48,562 nt of DNA from IMG/VR virus record IMGVR_UViG_3300046535_000272, positions 1 to 48,562 of that record. One strand, given 5' to 3'. How positions within the stretch are numbered: position 1 is the stretch's first letter; every line of letters begins with the position of its first letter. Both the position numbers and the translations under genes were made by a program. The notes under the pieces were generated by a model, which worked only from the letters and a program-made list of their open reading frames with translations, was not told the origin of the DNA and ran no database searches. This DNA comes from a virus. Positions 5,491 through 12,425 of this stretch are shown here, in pieces.

Positions 5491-5810
5491 ACCTCGCAAA
5501 CGAAATTTCCGCCCTTTCATCCGAACTCGAATCCCTCCGCGCCACCACCGAGACCCTCAAGCATCACAACGCGATCCTCGAGTTTGAGAACTCGCAACTT
5601 CGCGGCGCGCTTGAGAAAGCCCAGGCCGAGCGGGACCATCACATGGTCAAGAAGGCCGAACTCAAGACTTTGCTCGACCAGACCGGCGCTTCGCTCGTCT
5701 CCGGCATTCAGAAGTTCCACGAAAGCAACCGGCAGGAACAGCTCGAAGGAATGCGAACAGATGATCCGCCGAAGTTCCTGGCCTCGCCGGTGGCGGAGGC
5801 GGCGCAATGA
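5487..5810 (+). CDS. Coiled-coil protein (107 aa)
   Basis: Residues 1-60 form a regular heptad coiled coil (NEISALSSELESLRATTETL, then HNAILEFENSQLRGALEKAQ), so the protein is probably a dimer or trimer. The tail ends in VAEAAQ, similar to the AEAAQ end of the 8108-8629 product. Such short coiled-coil proteins are common in phage early regions without known function. ATGA overlap downstream. Confidence 0.78.
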   Translation: MNLANEISALSSELESLRATTETLKHHNAILEFENSQLRGALEKAQAERDHHMVKKAELKTLLDQTGASLVSGIQKFHESNRQEQLEGMRTDDPPKFLASPVAEAAQ

Positions 5811-5968
5811 CTGTCAATCCTCGTCTCCTCGAACGCCGTCGTACTGCAGCCCTTATCGAAGGCTTCGGCAGCGTCACCGCTGAATATATTCAGCTCCTCC
5901 GATTCCGTATAATGGAGCTGGAGGACGAAATCGAAGCCCTCAAATATGAAATGGAGAAACATAAGTGA
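5807..5968 (+). CDS. Small helical protein (53 aa)
   Basis: ATGA overlap with the gene before, GTGA overlap with the gene after. A basic start (PRLLERRRTAALIEGF) leads into a heptad-like helix (IQLLRFRIMELEDEIEALKY). Could pair with the neighbouring coiled-coil protein. Not recognised. Confidence 0.65.
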   Translation: MTVNPRLLERRRTAALIEGFGSVTAEYIQLLRFRIMELEDEIEALKYEMEKHK

Positions 5969-6174
5969 TAATCCTCACCGAAAAAGTCGCCTTCGAGCGC
6001 CTCATCGAGGGCTTCCGCCTGTCAGTCGACGGCTGCAAGTCCCTCGCTCACCACCAGCCTGAGAAGGCCCACATGTGGCTGAAGATGGCCGAGGTCTACA
6101 CCGTCGCGCAGCAGGCCGCATGGAAGCTGATGGATGAGGCGGCGGCGAACTATAAAGGAACACCACTGTCATGA
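5965..6174 (+). CDS. Small helical protein (69 aa)
   Basis: GTG start inside the previous stop (GTGA). Predominantly helical, with VAFERLIEGFRLSVDGC and AHMWLKMAEVYTVAQQAAWK. Its stop overlaps the helicase start by ATGA, so the two are probably translated together. Function unknown. Confidence 0.68.
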   Translation: MIILTEKVAFERLIEGFRLSVDGCKSLAHHQPEKAHMWLKMAEVYTVAQQAAWKLMDEAAANYKGTPLS

Positions 6175-7664
6175 ACGATCTCGCCGACATTCTAGCTCTA
6201 GCTAACAAACCAAAGCTCGTTCCCACGCCAGAGCAGGCCGCAATCATCGAGGCGGCCAAGTCGTCAACCGACAATCTGTTAATTAATGCCTTGGCCGGGG
6301 CCGCCAAGACCAGCACGCTGGTCATGATCGCGCATGCTTTGCCAAGCACTATCATGCTCAGCTTGGCCTTCAACAAGCGCATTGCAACCGAGATGAAGGA
6401 CCGCTTGCCCTCCAACGTCATGTGCAAGACCTTGAACGCCCTCGGCCACGGCGTCTGGGCTCAGGCCTGTTCCCGCCGCCTCGTCCTTGATACCAAGAAA
6501 TCTTACACAATCCTGAAAGGACTCGTCGATGGCCTCAACCGACGCGATAAAGGCGAAGCTTACGAATCCTTTTCTGACACTCTCAAGCTCATCGGCAAGG
6601 CTAAGCTCGCCGGATATATCCCTGACAACATACCAACCGGAAAGCGACTCATATCTTGCGCCGATTTCTGGGCCGATCTGGAAGAGGATACCGAAGAGCT
6701 TAGTCGAGGGCTGGTGGATCGCACCCTTGGAGAATCAATCGTCCAAGCATATAGTGGAACAATCGACTTCGACGATCAGATATATATGCCCACACTGTTC
6801 GGCGGTGCATTTCCACGATTTCCCCTCGTTCTGGTTGACGAGGCTCAAGACCTTTCGAGTATTAACCATGCCATGCTCGAAAAACTCGTTACACAGCGTC
6901 TTATCGCTGTCGGAGACCCCTACCAAAGCATTTATGCTTTCCGTGGAGCCATGTCAACCAGCATGGCGACGCTCCGCTCGCGCTTCGCGATGAAGGAAAT
7001 GAATCTTTCGATCAGCTTCCGTTGTCCTAAGTCTGTCGTCGAACGAGCGCGCTCCCGCGCTCCGCACATGCAATGGTCCGAGTGGGCCGAGGAAGGAACA
7101 GTCAATGTTGCTGAATCATGGTCTGCCGCTGATATTAGTGATGGTTCTGCTGTTATCTGCCGGAATAACGCTCCTCTTTTCAGACTTGCGTTCACCCTTA
7201 TCCGTGCTGGCAGGGGCGTCACTGTCGTTGGTAGCGATATTGGTCCTGCGCTCGTAAAGGCACTGAAGAAACTCGGTCCGGAGGATATGGATTATGAACA
7301 AGCCCACAAAGCGATCGACGCCTGGGAAACAGATAAGCTTCGCAAAGCAAAAGGGAAAGCAACCACTAAAGATAAGGCTGACTGCCTCCGAGTCTTTTTA
7401 TCTGTGGGAGGCGATCTCCGCGGAGCTATCGCTTATGCGGAATCCATCTTCAAAAGCGCCGGGCCTATCCTCCTTATGTCAGGCCATAAATCCAAAGGCT
7501 TGGAGTACGATCATGTGTTCCATCTCGATCCATCGAGAATCCCATCCCCATACGCCTCCGGCCCCGACGAAGAAGAGCAGGAACTTAACGTCCGCTACGT
7601 AATCGAGACCCGCGCGAAGAAGTCCTTGACATTGATCGAAATGGAGAATTACGTTGGCGTATAA
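6171..7664 (+). CDS. SF1 UvrD/Rep-like DNA helicase
   Basis: 497 residues with the ordered motifs of a superfamily 1A helicase: motif I AGAAKTST (42-49), motif II DEAQD (223-227), motif III GDPYQSIYAFRGA (248-260), motif IV SFRCP (282-286), motif V KSKGLEYDH (440-448) and motif VI near VIETRAKKS (477-485). It should use ATP to unwind DNA in a 3'-5' direction during replication or recombination. At about 500 residues it is shorter than cellular UvrD (about 720) and resembles phage helicases with reduced 1B/2B domains. Motif I has Ala where AGxGKT has its middle Gly. ATGA overlap upstream; a small gene overlaps its end. Confidence 0.92.
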   Translation: MNDLADILALANKPKLVPTPEQAAIIEAAKSSTDNLLINALAGAAKTSTLVMIAHALPSTIMLSLAFNKRIATEMKDRLPSNVMCKTLNALGHGVWAQACSRRLVLDTKKSYTILKGLVDGLNRRDKGEAYESFSDTLKLIGKAKLAGYIPDNIPTGKRLISCADFWADLEEDTEELSRGLVDRTLGESIVQAYSGTIDFDDQIYMPTLFGGAFPRFPLVLVDEAQDLSSINHAMLEKLVTQRLIAVGDPYQSIYAFRGAMSTSMATLRSRFAMKEMNLSISFRCPKSVVERARSRAPHMQWSEWAEEGTVNVAESWSAADISDGSAVICRNNAPLFRLAFTLIRAGRGVTVVGSDIGPALVKALKKLGPEDMDYEQAHKAIDAWETDKLRKAKGKATTKDKADCLRVFLSVGGDLRGAIAYAESIFKSAGPILLMSGHKSKGLEYDHVFHLDPSRIPSPYASGPDEEEQELNVRYVIETRAKKSLTLIEMENYVGV

Positions 7665-7956
7665 CACTTCCATCACGTCTTACGTCGATATCAGGTCCGC
7701 GCTCGACCGCGCTCTTGAGTCGGAGAAGGGTGTGCGGCTCCGCTTCGCCGACGACAAGGCCGCGATGACATTCGCCGGGCGCGTTCACTCGCTTCGGTTC
7801 CTCGACCGCAAGGAGAATAAGAAAATTTATCCAGAGGACCACCCTATGTGGGGCCGCTCCGTTTACGACCCGCTGATGGTGAAGAAGGAGGCGCCAACAG
7901 TGGTGGCGATTATTAAGCTGGAGGGCGTGGAATTTGATCTGGAGGAGATTTTGTAG
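7654..7956 (+). CDS. Hypothetical protein (100 aa)
   Basis: TTG start at 7654 with GGAGA upstream, overlapping the helicase end by 11 bases. The protein is alpha/beta, with DIRSALDRALESEKGVRLRF near the start and TVVAIIKLEGVEFDLEEIL at the end; the pattern around FADDKAAMTFAGRVHSLRF is seen in short phage proteins of unknown role. Last gene of the transcription unit; a 151-base promoter region follows. Confidence 0.75.
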   Translation: MAYNTSITSYVDIRSALDRALESEKGVRLRFADDKAAMTFAGRVHSLRFLDRKENKKIYPEDHPMWGRSVYDPLMVKKEAPTVVAIIKLEGVEFDLEEIL

Positions 7957-8018
7957 AAAACCGCCCATATGTATGGGTCACGATCTGAATTAAAGTATCC
8001 AGGGAACCAAAATAATGA

Positions 8019-8057
8019 TTGACAATTGTCAATATGGTGTGGTTTAATCACCACACC
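8019..8057 (+). promoter_or_regulatory. Promoter P3 overlapped by two operator-like dyads
   Basis: -35 TTGACA (8019-8024), 18-base spacer, -10 TTTAAT (8043-8048). The -35 lies in the perfect 14-base palindrome TTGACAATTGTCAA (8019-8032). The -10 lies inside a second perfect dyad, GGTGTGGT (8036-8043), TTAATC, ACCACACC (8050-8057). A dyad on each promoter element is typical of repressor control. A third small dyad, CCCATA-TG-TATGGG (7964-7977), lies upstream, and a 5' hairpin GCAACC-CGCCC-GGTTGC (8063-8079) follows the predicted +1. Confidence 0.75.
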
Positions 8058-8107
8058 GGCGCGCAACCCGCCCGGTTGCATTCCACCATTAACCATCAGA
8101 GGAAACT

Positions 8108-8629
8108 ATGGAACAGATCACAATCGCCGGAAAAACTTTCAACGTCCCGCTCCGTTACGAGGAAGGCCACGAACTGACCGCTGGCGAGGCATCGGCCCTC
8201 AACCAGACCTATCACGAGAACATTCGCAACAACCTCGCGAAGAAGGTCAAGGAACTCGACGACGCCGGGACCTTCGACCAGAACTCGATGCAGGCCACGG
8301 TCGATCAGTACGCCGAGTCGTATCAGTTCGGCATCCGCGCTGCGGGCGCTGGTGTATCGCGTGATCCTGTCATGTCTGAAGCCATGCGGATCGCCAAGAA
8401 GCAGCTCGGCGAACTGCTCAAGAAGTCCGGCAAGAAGGCCTCCGACTACACGTCCGAGACCATCACCAACGCGGCGAAGGCTCTTCTCGCCAAGTCGTCG
8501 GACATCATGGAACTGGCGAAGCAGCGTGTCGCAGAGCAGCAGTCGTTGGCCCAGGCCGACCTCGGCGACATTCTTTCCGGCCTTGCTGAGAAGCCCGCCG
8601 AACAGCCCCAGGCGGAAGCGGCTCAGTAA
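8108..8629 (+). CDS. Early protein, paralogue of the 640-1095 product
   Basis: 173 residues, first gene behind P3, with AGAGGAAA before the ATG. The middle (SRDPVMSEAMRIAKKQ, then LLKKSGKKASDYTSETI and VAEQQSLAQADLGDIL) aligns with the 151-residue product at 640-1095. The N-terminal 90 residues have diverged (MEQITIAGKTFNVPLRYEEG). It keeps ADLG internally but has a 15-20 residue Pro/Glu-rich extension ending AEAAQ in place of the LGL tail. This family is common in podovirus early regions; its function is not known to me. Two copies at the heads of two transcription units suggest a duplicated regulator or DNA-associated protein. Confidence 0.85.
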   Translation: MEQITIAGKTFNVPLRYEEGHELTAGEASALNQTYHENIRNNLAKKVKELDDAGTFDQNSMQATVDQYAESYQFGIRAAGAGVSRDPVMSEAMRIAKKQLGELLKKSGKKASDYTSETITNAAKALLAKSSDIMELAKQRVAEQQSLAQADLGDILSGLAEKPAEQPQAEAAQ

Positions 8630-8632
8630 GTA

Positions 8633-8839
8633 ATGTCGGGTGTCTCGCTCAATCTTTGGTACGAGGCACTCGGCAGCCAGCGCGGGATCGTCCTTCAGTG
8701 TACGGGCGATCCCGCGAAGGTTCGAGAGAAATTGTACAAGCTTCGCAAGGACGCGAATGACCCGGACCTCGAGTCCATGTCTGTTGTACAATCTCCCTCG
8801 ACCCCTTCTCAGTTATGGATCGTTAAGGTGAAGAAATGA
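8633..8839 (+). CDS. Small hypothetical protein (68 aa)
   Basis: ATG three bases after the previous stop. Two beta-strands (LNLWYEALGSQRGIVLQCTG and QLWIVKVKK) flank a helix (VREKLYKLRKDA). The pattern WYEAL...GI, then LY..R, DP.L and LWIV recurs in phage and bacterial small proteins of unknown function. ATGA overlap with the next gene. Confidence 0.72.
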   Translation: MSGVSLNLWYEALGSQRGIVLQCTGDPAKVREKLYKLRKDANDPDLESMSVVQSPSTPSQLWIVKVKK

Positions 8840-9051
8840 AACGCAAAGAGGACAGGCCGATCAGTAAGCACACGCTTAACTTGTTCGTCGGCCAACTCGA
8901 CAAGCTTCAGGAACTTCATCCGCGTCTCGGTGCCGCGAAGGTCATTCGGACCTTGATCGAAGATCATATTCGCAGGAATGAAGAAGGCGCGGCGCAACAC
9001 TTCGAGCCAATACCGGAACCGAACGTGGAACTGACGGAGATTATAGAATGA
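8836..9051 (+). CDS. Ribbon-helix-helix-like DNA-binding protein
   Basis: Residues 8-45 read as a ribbon (KHTLNLFVGQ) and two helices (LDKLQELHPRL and GAAKVIRTLIEDHIRRN), the layout of Arc/CopG-type ribbon-helix-helix proteins, with an acidic tail. Such dimers bind short dyads in promoters. The dyads at P3, about 780 bases upstream in the same unit, are natural candidate targets, making autoregulation plausible; this is inference. ATGA overlaps on both sides. Confidence 0.7.
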   Translation: MKRKEDRPISKHTLNLFVGQLDKLQELHPRLGAAKVIRTLIEDHIRRNEEGAAQHFEPIPEPNVELTEIIE

Positions 9052-9209
9052 GCGAAGATAAAAAAGACCCAAACGAAGGCCGTGAGGGATATGAACTCTA
9101 CGATGGTAAATGGATTAAAGTTATTAACGGCGATCGATCTGGCTGGTGGCGATATCACGATCACTATGATCGTGATGGTTACTGCGATAATCCGGCACGG
9201 GGCTATTGA
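9048..9209 (+). CDS. Small hypothetical protein (53 aa)
   Basis: ATGA overlap with the upstream gene; the next gene starts two bases after its stop. Acidic and aromatic (GYELYDGKWIKVINGDRSG, then WWRYHDHYDRDGYCDN). No recognised family. Confidence 0.62.
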   Translation: MSEDKKDPNEGREGYELYDGKWIKVINGDRSGWWRYHDHYDRDGYCDNPARGY

Positions 9210-9210
9210 T

Positions 9211-9426
9211 ATGTCAGACATGGCCGAACTCTTCGCCCGCGACCCCTTGAAGCATACTCGAGAGTCCATCGATGAAATTATCGCATACTACCGGCAAGCT
9301 CGTGCGGCATTTAACCTTGGTGAAAAGTCTGCGGGCTCGACTAAGAAAGCGAAAGCCGCGCCGGTGCCGAAGGGTGAAAAACTCGATGCGCTGGATTTAG
9401 ACGCGCTGCTTGGAAAGCAACTGTGA
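9211..9426 (+). CDS. Small phage protein (71 aa)
   Basis: The start MSDMAELFARDPLKHT followed by DEIIAYYRQARAAF and a Lys/Ala-rich linker resembles a small family seen beside nucleases and recombinases in phages of Alphaproteobacteria. The C-terminal LDALDLDALLGKQL is leucine-rich. Function unknown. TGATG overlap with the nuclease gene suggests coupled synthesis and perhaps a shared role. Confidence 0.72.
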   Translation: MSDMAELFARDPLKHTRESIDEIIAYYRQARAAFNLGEKSAGSTKKAKAAPVPKGEKLDALDLDALLGKQL

Positions 9427-10433
9427 TGGATCAAATCAACACGGAGTCTAAATCACCGTTCCTATTCGGAACCAACATTCAGTTCGCCTGGGACTCCACG
9501 TCCCTTGGCTGGCTCAAGACTTGCCCGCGCATGTATCAATACTTTATGATTGAAGGTTGGCGCGGCACCGGCCAGTCAGTCCACCTCGACTTCGGCTCTT
9601 TCTACCACCACGCGCTTGAACTGTACGACCGGCACCGTGCGACCGGCGCAGACCATGCAACGGCGCTTTATGAAGCGGTGAAATACTGTCTCGAGGTGAC
9701 TTGGATCGAGCCCGATCCTGACACCGGAATCGTCGGCGGTCCTATGGACTGGGGCCACAACCTCAAAACCCGCGAGACTCTCGTCCGCTCCGTGATCTGG
9801 TATCTCGAAGAGTTCGGCACGAACGACGCGGCCAAGACGGTGATTCTCGCCAACGGGAAACCGGCAGTTGAACTTTCGTTCCGGCTGGAACTTGACTTTG
9901 GCCCTGATGCTACTGTAAATCCTTTTCACGATGCCAGTAAGGGCCAAAAGTTATACGACCAGCCCTATATTATTTCCGGCCACCTCGATCGCGTGGTCGA
10001 GTTCTCCGACGGCATCTACGTCATGGACCGCAAGACTTCTTCCACCACGATTGGGAGTTACTATTTCGATGGCTACAACCCCGATAACCAAATGTCACTC
10101 TATACTTTTGCTTCAAAGGTCATTTATCAAACTCCTGTCAGAGGCGTCATTATTGACGCTGCTCAGATCGCCGTTGGATTCACTCGATTCTCCAGAGGAT
10201 TTACTTTCCGAACCGAAGCGCAAACCGAGGAATGGCTCGCGAACACTAAAGAATGGCTTGCCCTTGCCGAACACTACGCGACCGAAGACTTCTGGCCCAT
10301 GAACGACAAATCCTGCCACCAGTACGGCGGCTGCGCCTTCCGCAAAGTATGCTCGAAATCGCCGGAGGTGCGGCAGAAGTTCCTCGAGTCTGACTTCACC
10401 AAACGTGCCTGGAACCCGCTGGAGCCGCGATGA
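9426..10433 (+). CDS. RecB/Cas4-type PD-(D/E)XK nuclease with Fe-S cysteines
   Basis: 335 residues from ATG 9426 (a GTG at 9423 is also possible). PD-(D/E)XK exonuclease residues in order: His62 (GSFYHH), Glu149 (AVELSF), Asp188 (GHLDR), Asp201-x-Lys203 (MDRKT) and Gln222-x3-Tyr226 (QMSLY). Cys33 plus Cys297, Cys303 and Cys309 match the four-Cys 4Fe-4S clamp of Cas4/AddB nucleases. It probably resects DNA ends for the Sak4-type recombinase encoded downstream. No CRISPR array or other cas gene is present, so recombination is the likely role. A GGAGTCTA element lies inside its seventh to ninth codons. Confidence 0.88.
   Translation: MDQINTESKSPFLFGTNIQFAWDSTSLGWLKTCPRMYQYFMIEGWRGTGQSVHLDFGSFYHHALELYDRHRATGADHATALYEAVKYCLEVTWIEPDPDTGIVGGPMDWGHNLKTRETLVRSVIWYLEEFGTNDAAKTVILANGKPAVELSFRLELDFGPDATVNPFHDASKGQKLYDQPYIISGHLDRVVEFSDGIYVMDRKTSSTTIGSYYFDGYNPDNQMSLYTFASKVIYQTPVRGVIIDAAQIAVGFTRFSRGFTFRTEAQTEEWLANTKEWLALAEHYATEDFWPMNDKSCHQYGGCAFRKVCSKSPEVRQKFLESDFTKRAWNPLEPR
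9443..9450 (+). promoter_or_regulatory. GGAGTCTA element inside a coding start
   Basis: ACACGGAGTCTA occurs 17 bases after the nuclease ATG with no start codon in the following 12 bases. It encodes part of TESKS. It may be a leftover of an older start or a site bound by a translational regulator. Confidence 0.5.
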
Positions 10434-10630
10434 TCGTAATCCCCTGCACCATCACCGACATCTTCGAGCGGAAGTTCAAGAAGCACCACAGGGGCGTCGG
10501 ACCGGAGGCTGTGTTCACCGCGCACAGCGAGGGCTGGTACATTCAGCTAAACCACATGGTCTCGATCTACATCGGAATGGAGAAACCTAACTTCACAATT
10601 GACCAGCAGGTCAAACTTTCAATCGAATAA
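10430..10630 (+). CDS. Small hypothetical protein (66 aa)
   Basis: ATGA overlap with the nuclease gene. Basic N-terminal half (ITDIFERKFKKHHRGVG) and a beta-rich C-terminal half (GWYIQLNHMVSIYIG). Possibly a nuclease partner by position only. Confidence 0.65.
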   Translation: MIVIPCTITDIFERKFKKHHRGVGPEAVFTAHSEGWYIQLNHMVSIYIGMEKPNFTIDQQVKLSIE

Positions 10631-10641
10631 TAGGGTCTATC

Positions 10642-10854
10642 ATGACTGAATTTAAGAAATATCGTCGCAGCCAAATTGCTGAGATGGCTGAATGGCATCC
10701 AGATTTCGATATGACAGGAGTAAGTGTTAGTGAGGTTGATCGAGCCAATAATTCACCAATGCCTGGTGATATGATTGCGAGGAACCCCAAGAACCATAAA
10801 GATAAATGGCTTGTCGCAGCGGCATATTTCGCCGACAACTTTGAGTCGTTGTGA
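10642..10854 (+). CDS. Small hypothetical protein (70 aa)
   Basis: ATG preceded by AGGGTCTA (10632-10639), a variant of the GGAGTCTA element. The segments MPGDMIARNPKNHKDKWLVA and AAYFADNFE occur in small phage proteins of unknown function. No membrane segment. Codons are somewhat more A/T-rich than in the nuclease and recombinase genes. Confidence 0.7.
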   Translation: MTEFKKYRRSQIAEMAEWHPDFDMTGVSVSEVDRANNSPMPGDMIARNPKNHKDKWLVAAAYFADNFESL

Positions 10855-10877
10855 TGATCGCCCTCAATTAAAATAAC

Positions 10878-10885
10878 GGAGTCTA
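10878..10885 (+). promoter_or_regulatory. GGAGTCTA translation-start element (copy 5)
   Basis: ACGGAGTCTA two bases before the ATG at 10888. Confidence 0.7.
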
Positions 10886-10887
10886 CA

Positions 10888-11067
10888 ATGGCAGCAATTA
10901 CTGAAATCAAGATCGAAAATGGTGAAGTGTGGGCCAAATTATGGACCTACAGAGGTGGGAGTGGAACCGGAGATATTAAATTTTCTGTTTTCACAGCCGA
11001 GGAAATCGAGGACGTTAAAAAACAAGAACGCCAAAGAATTATTGGCATTATAGCGAGAGGCGAATAA
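10888..11067 (+). CDS. Small hypothetical protein (59 aa)
   Basis: Start set by GGAGTCTA. A beta-rich first half (ITEIKIENGEVWAKLWTY) and a charged helix (AEEIEDVKKQERQRIIGIIA). The stop TAA shares a base with the ATG of the recombinase gene, so the two are probably coupled. Unrecognised. Confidence 0.68.
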   Translation: MAAITEIKIENGEVWAKLWTYRGGSGTGDIKFSVFTAEEIEDVKKQERQRIIGIIARGE

Positions 11068-11843
11068 TGGTCGCCCTCACCACTACCAAATCTCAGATCA
11101 CCAAGGCCATCGTCATGGGAGACAGCGGCACCGGCAAGACCGGGGCTTTGGCCTCTTTGGTCGGCGCGGGCTACAAGCTCCGCGTCTTGGACCTCGACAA
11201 CAAGCTTCAGTCCGGCATCCTCCCTCAGGTCGTGACGCGGGACTTTCCCTCCAAGCTGGAGAACATCGACTATGAAGCAGTCCGCGACAAGTTTAAAGCC
11301 TCTGCGTTGGGGCCTATTTTTGATGGGATGCCTAAATCTTTTACTCGCAGTTTGGAGCTTCTCGACAAGTGGTCCGATGGGAGTGTCCCTGCTAAATGGG
11401 GGCCTGAGTATATTTTTGTTCTCGATTCTCTCACTTTCTTTAGTGATTCAGCGTATAATTGGGCCAAATCGCTGAACCCCGGCACGAAGGACCCGCGCCA
11501 ATGGTTCTACACCGCGCAGCAAGCCGTTGAAAACACAATCGCAATGCTGACGGCCGACGCCTTTCACACCAACGTCCTTGTGATCGCGCACGTATCCTGG
11601 CAGGATCGGCCAGACGGCACGATGAAGGGTTATCCGGCCTCCGTCGGCAAGGCCCTCGGCCCCACGATCCCGGCCTACTTCGACAACATGATCTTATGCC
11701 AGACAGGTGCTGGCAATAAGCGAACCATCCAGACGGTTCCGACCGCCTTGGTGGACTTGAAGAACCCGGCGTCATTCACTATGGCTCCGACCCTACCCCT
11801 GGAAACAGGTCTTGCAACCTTCTTTGAAACCTTGAGGAAATGA
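11067..11843 (+). CDS. Sak4-like RecA-fold single-strand annealing/recombination ATPase
   Basis: 258 residues with Walker A GDSGTGKT (18-25) and Walker B YIFVLD (115-120) on a single RecA-type core. Length and motif layout match the phage Sak4 group, short RecA/Rad51-related ATPases that promote strand annealing together with a phage SSB. Context agrees: a RecB-type nuclease lies upstream and an SSB-like protein starts four bases after its stop. The alternative, a general AAA ATPase, is less likely given these neighbours. Confidence 0.85.
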   Translation: MVALTTTKSQITKAIVMGDSGTGKTGALASLVGAGYKLRVLDLDNKLQSGILPQVVTRDFPSKLENIDYEAVRDKFKASALGPIFDGMPKSFTRSLELLDKWSDGSVPAKWGPEYIFVLDSLTFFSDSAYNWAKSLNPGTKDPRQWFYTAQQAVENTIAMLTADAFHTNVLVIAHVSWQDRPDGTMKGYPASVGKALGPTIPAYFDNMILCQTGAGNKRTIQTVPTALVDLKNPASFTMAPTLPLETGLATFFETLRK

Positions 11844-11847
11844 AATC

Positions 11848-12297
11848 ATGGCAAACTTCACAGACATTCTCAACAAGCCCGCCGAAGCTGTCGAAAAACC
11901 GAAGCCCCGTCCAGTCGGCACATACCTCTCAATCGTCAACGGTCCGCACAAGCAGAAGGAAATCAATGACAAAGGCGTGATCGACATCTCTTTCAAGACT
12001 ATGCAAGCACAGGCTGACGTAGATCAAGAAGCTCTCGCCGCATCCGGCGGCGTTGGGAACATTGTCACTAAGTCATTCTGGATGCAAGACAATGAGGGCA
12101 ACGTGACCGATTATGCTCTCGTCCAATTCCTCGAGCATCATCTTGGGATCGAAAAGACAGGCAAATCGATCGCCCAAATGCTCGCCGAGGCGCCAGGAAA
12201 AGAGGTGCTTGTCACTCTGAAACATCGTATTTATACCGATAAGGCTTCTAACGAGCCGGCTATCGCAGTCGATGTTGGAAGCACGGCAAAGGTCTAA
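11848..12297 (+). CDS. Probable SSB-like partner of the Sak4 recombinase
   Basis: 149 residues. The start ANFTDILNKPAEAVEKPKP leads into a beta-rich body (GTYLSIVNGPHKQ, DISFKTMQAQ, TKSFWMQDNEGN, VLVTLKHRIY), compatible with an OB-like fold. A small beta-rich protein directly behind sak4 is a common arrangement for phage SSBs. I see no acidic C-terminal tail typical of cellular SSB, so the assignment rests on context. Last gene before a 122-base intergenic stretch. Confidence 0.55.
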   Translation: MANFTDILNKPAEAVEKPKPRPVGTYLSIVNGPHKQKEINDKGVIDISFKTMQAQADVDQEALAASGGVGNIVTKSFWMQDNEGNVTDYALVQFLEHHLGIEKTGKSIAQMLAEAPGKEVLVTLKHRIYTDKASNEPAIAVDVGSTAKV

Positions 12298-12393
12298 GCT
12301 CCACCATCGTTCGCCCCCTTGGTGAACTTGGACCCTCGGCTCCTCCGCGTTTCGAGTAGACTCCGTGGCGCGGGGGAGTCATTCGTCATTATC

Positions 12394-12425
12394 ATACGAC
12401 CATCGTAGGAACCATACCAATGACT
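12394..12425 (+). promoter_or_regulatory. Repeat element with TACGA-N3-TCGTA dyad, copy 2
   Basis: ATACGA-CCA-TCGTA (12394-12407) then CCATACCAATGACT (12412-12425), matching 289-320 at 26 of 32 bases. It overlaps the AGGA ribosome site and the ATG (12420) of the ParB-like gene, so a protein bound here would block that gene. Elsewhere in the intergenic stretch (12298-12393) I see only a reversed GGAGTCTA (12356-12363) and no clear promoter. Confidence 0.55.

Noticed and set aside
9426-10433. Cas4 as part of a CRISPR system
   Set aside because: No repeat-spacer array and no other cas gene; the neighbours are recombination genes.
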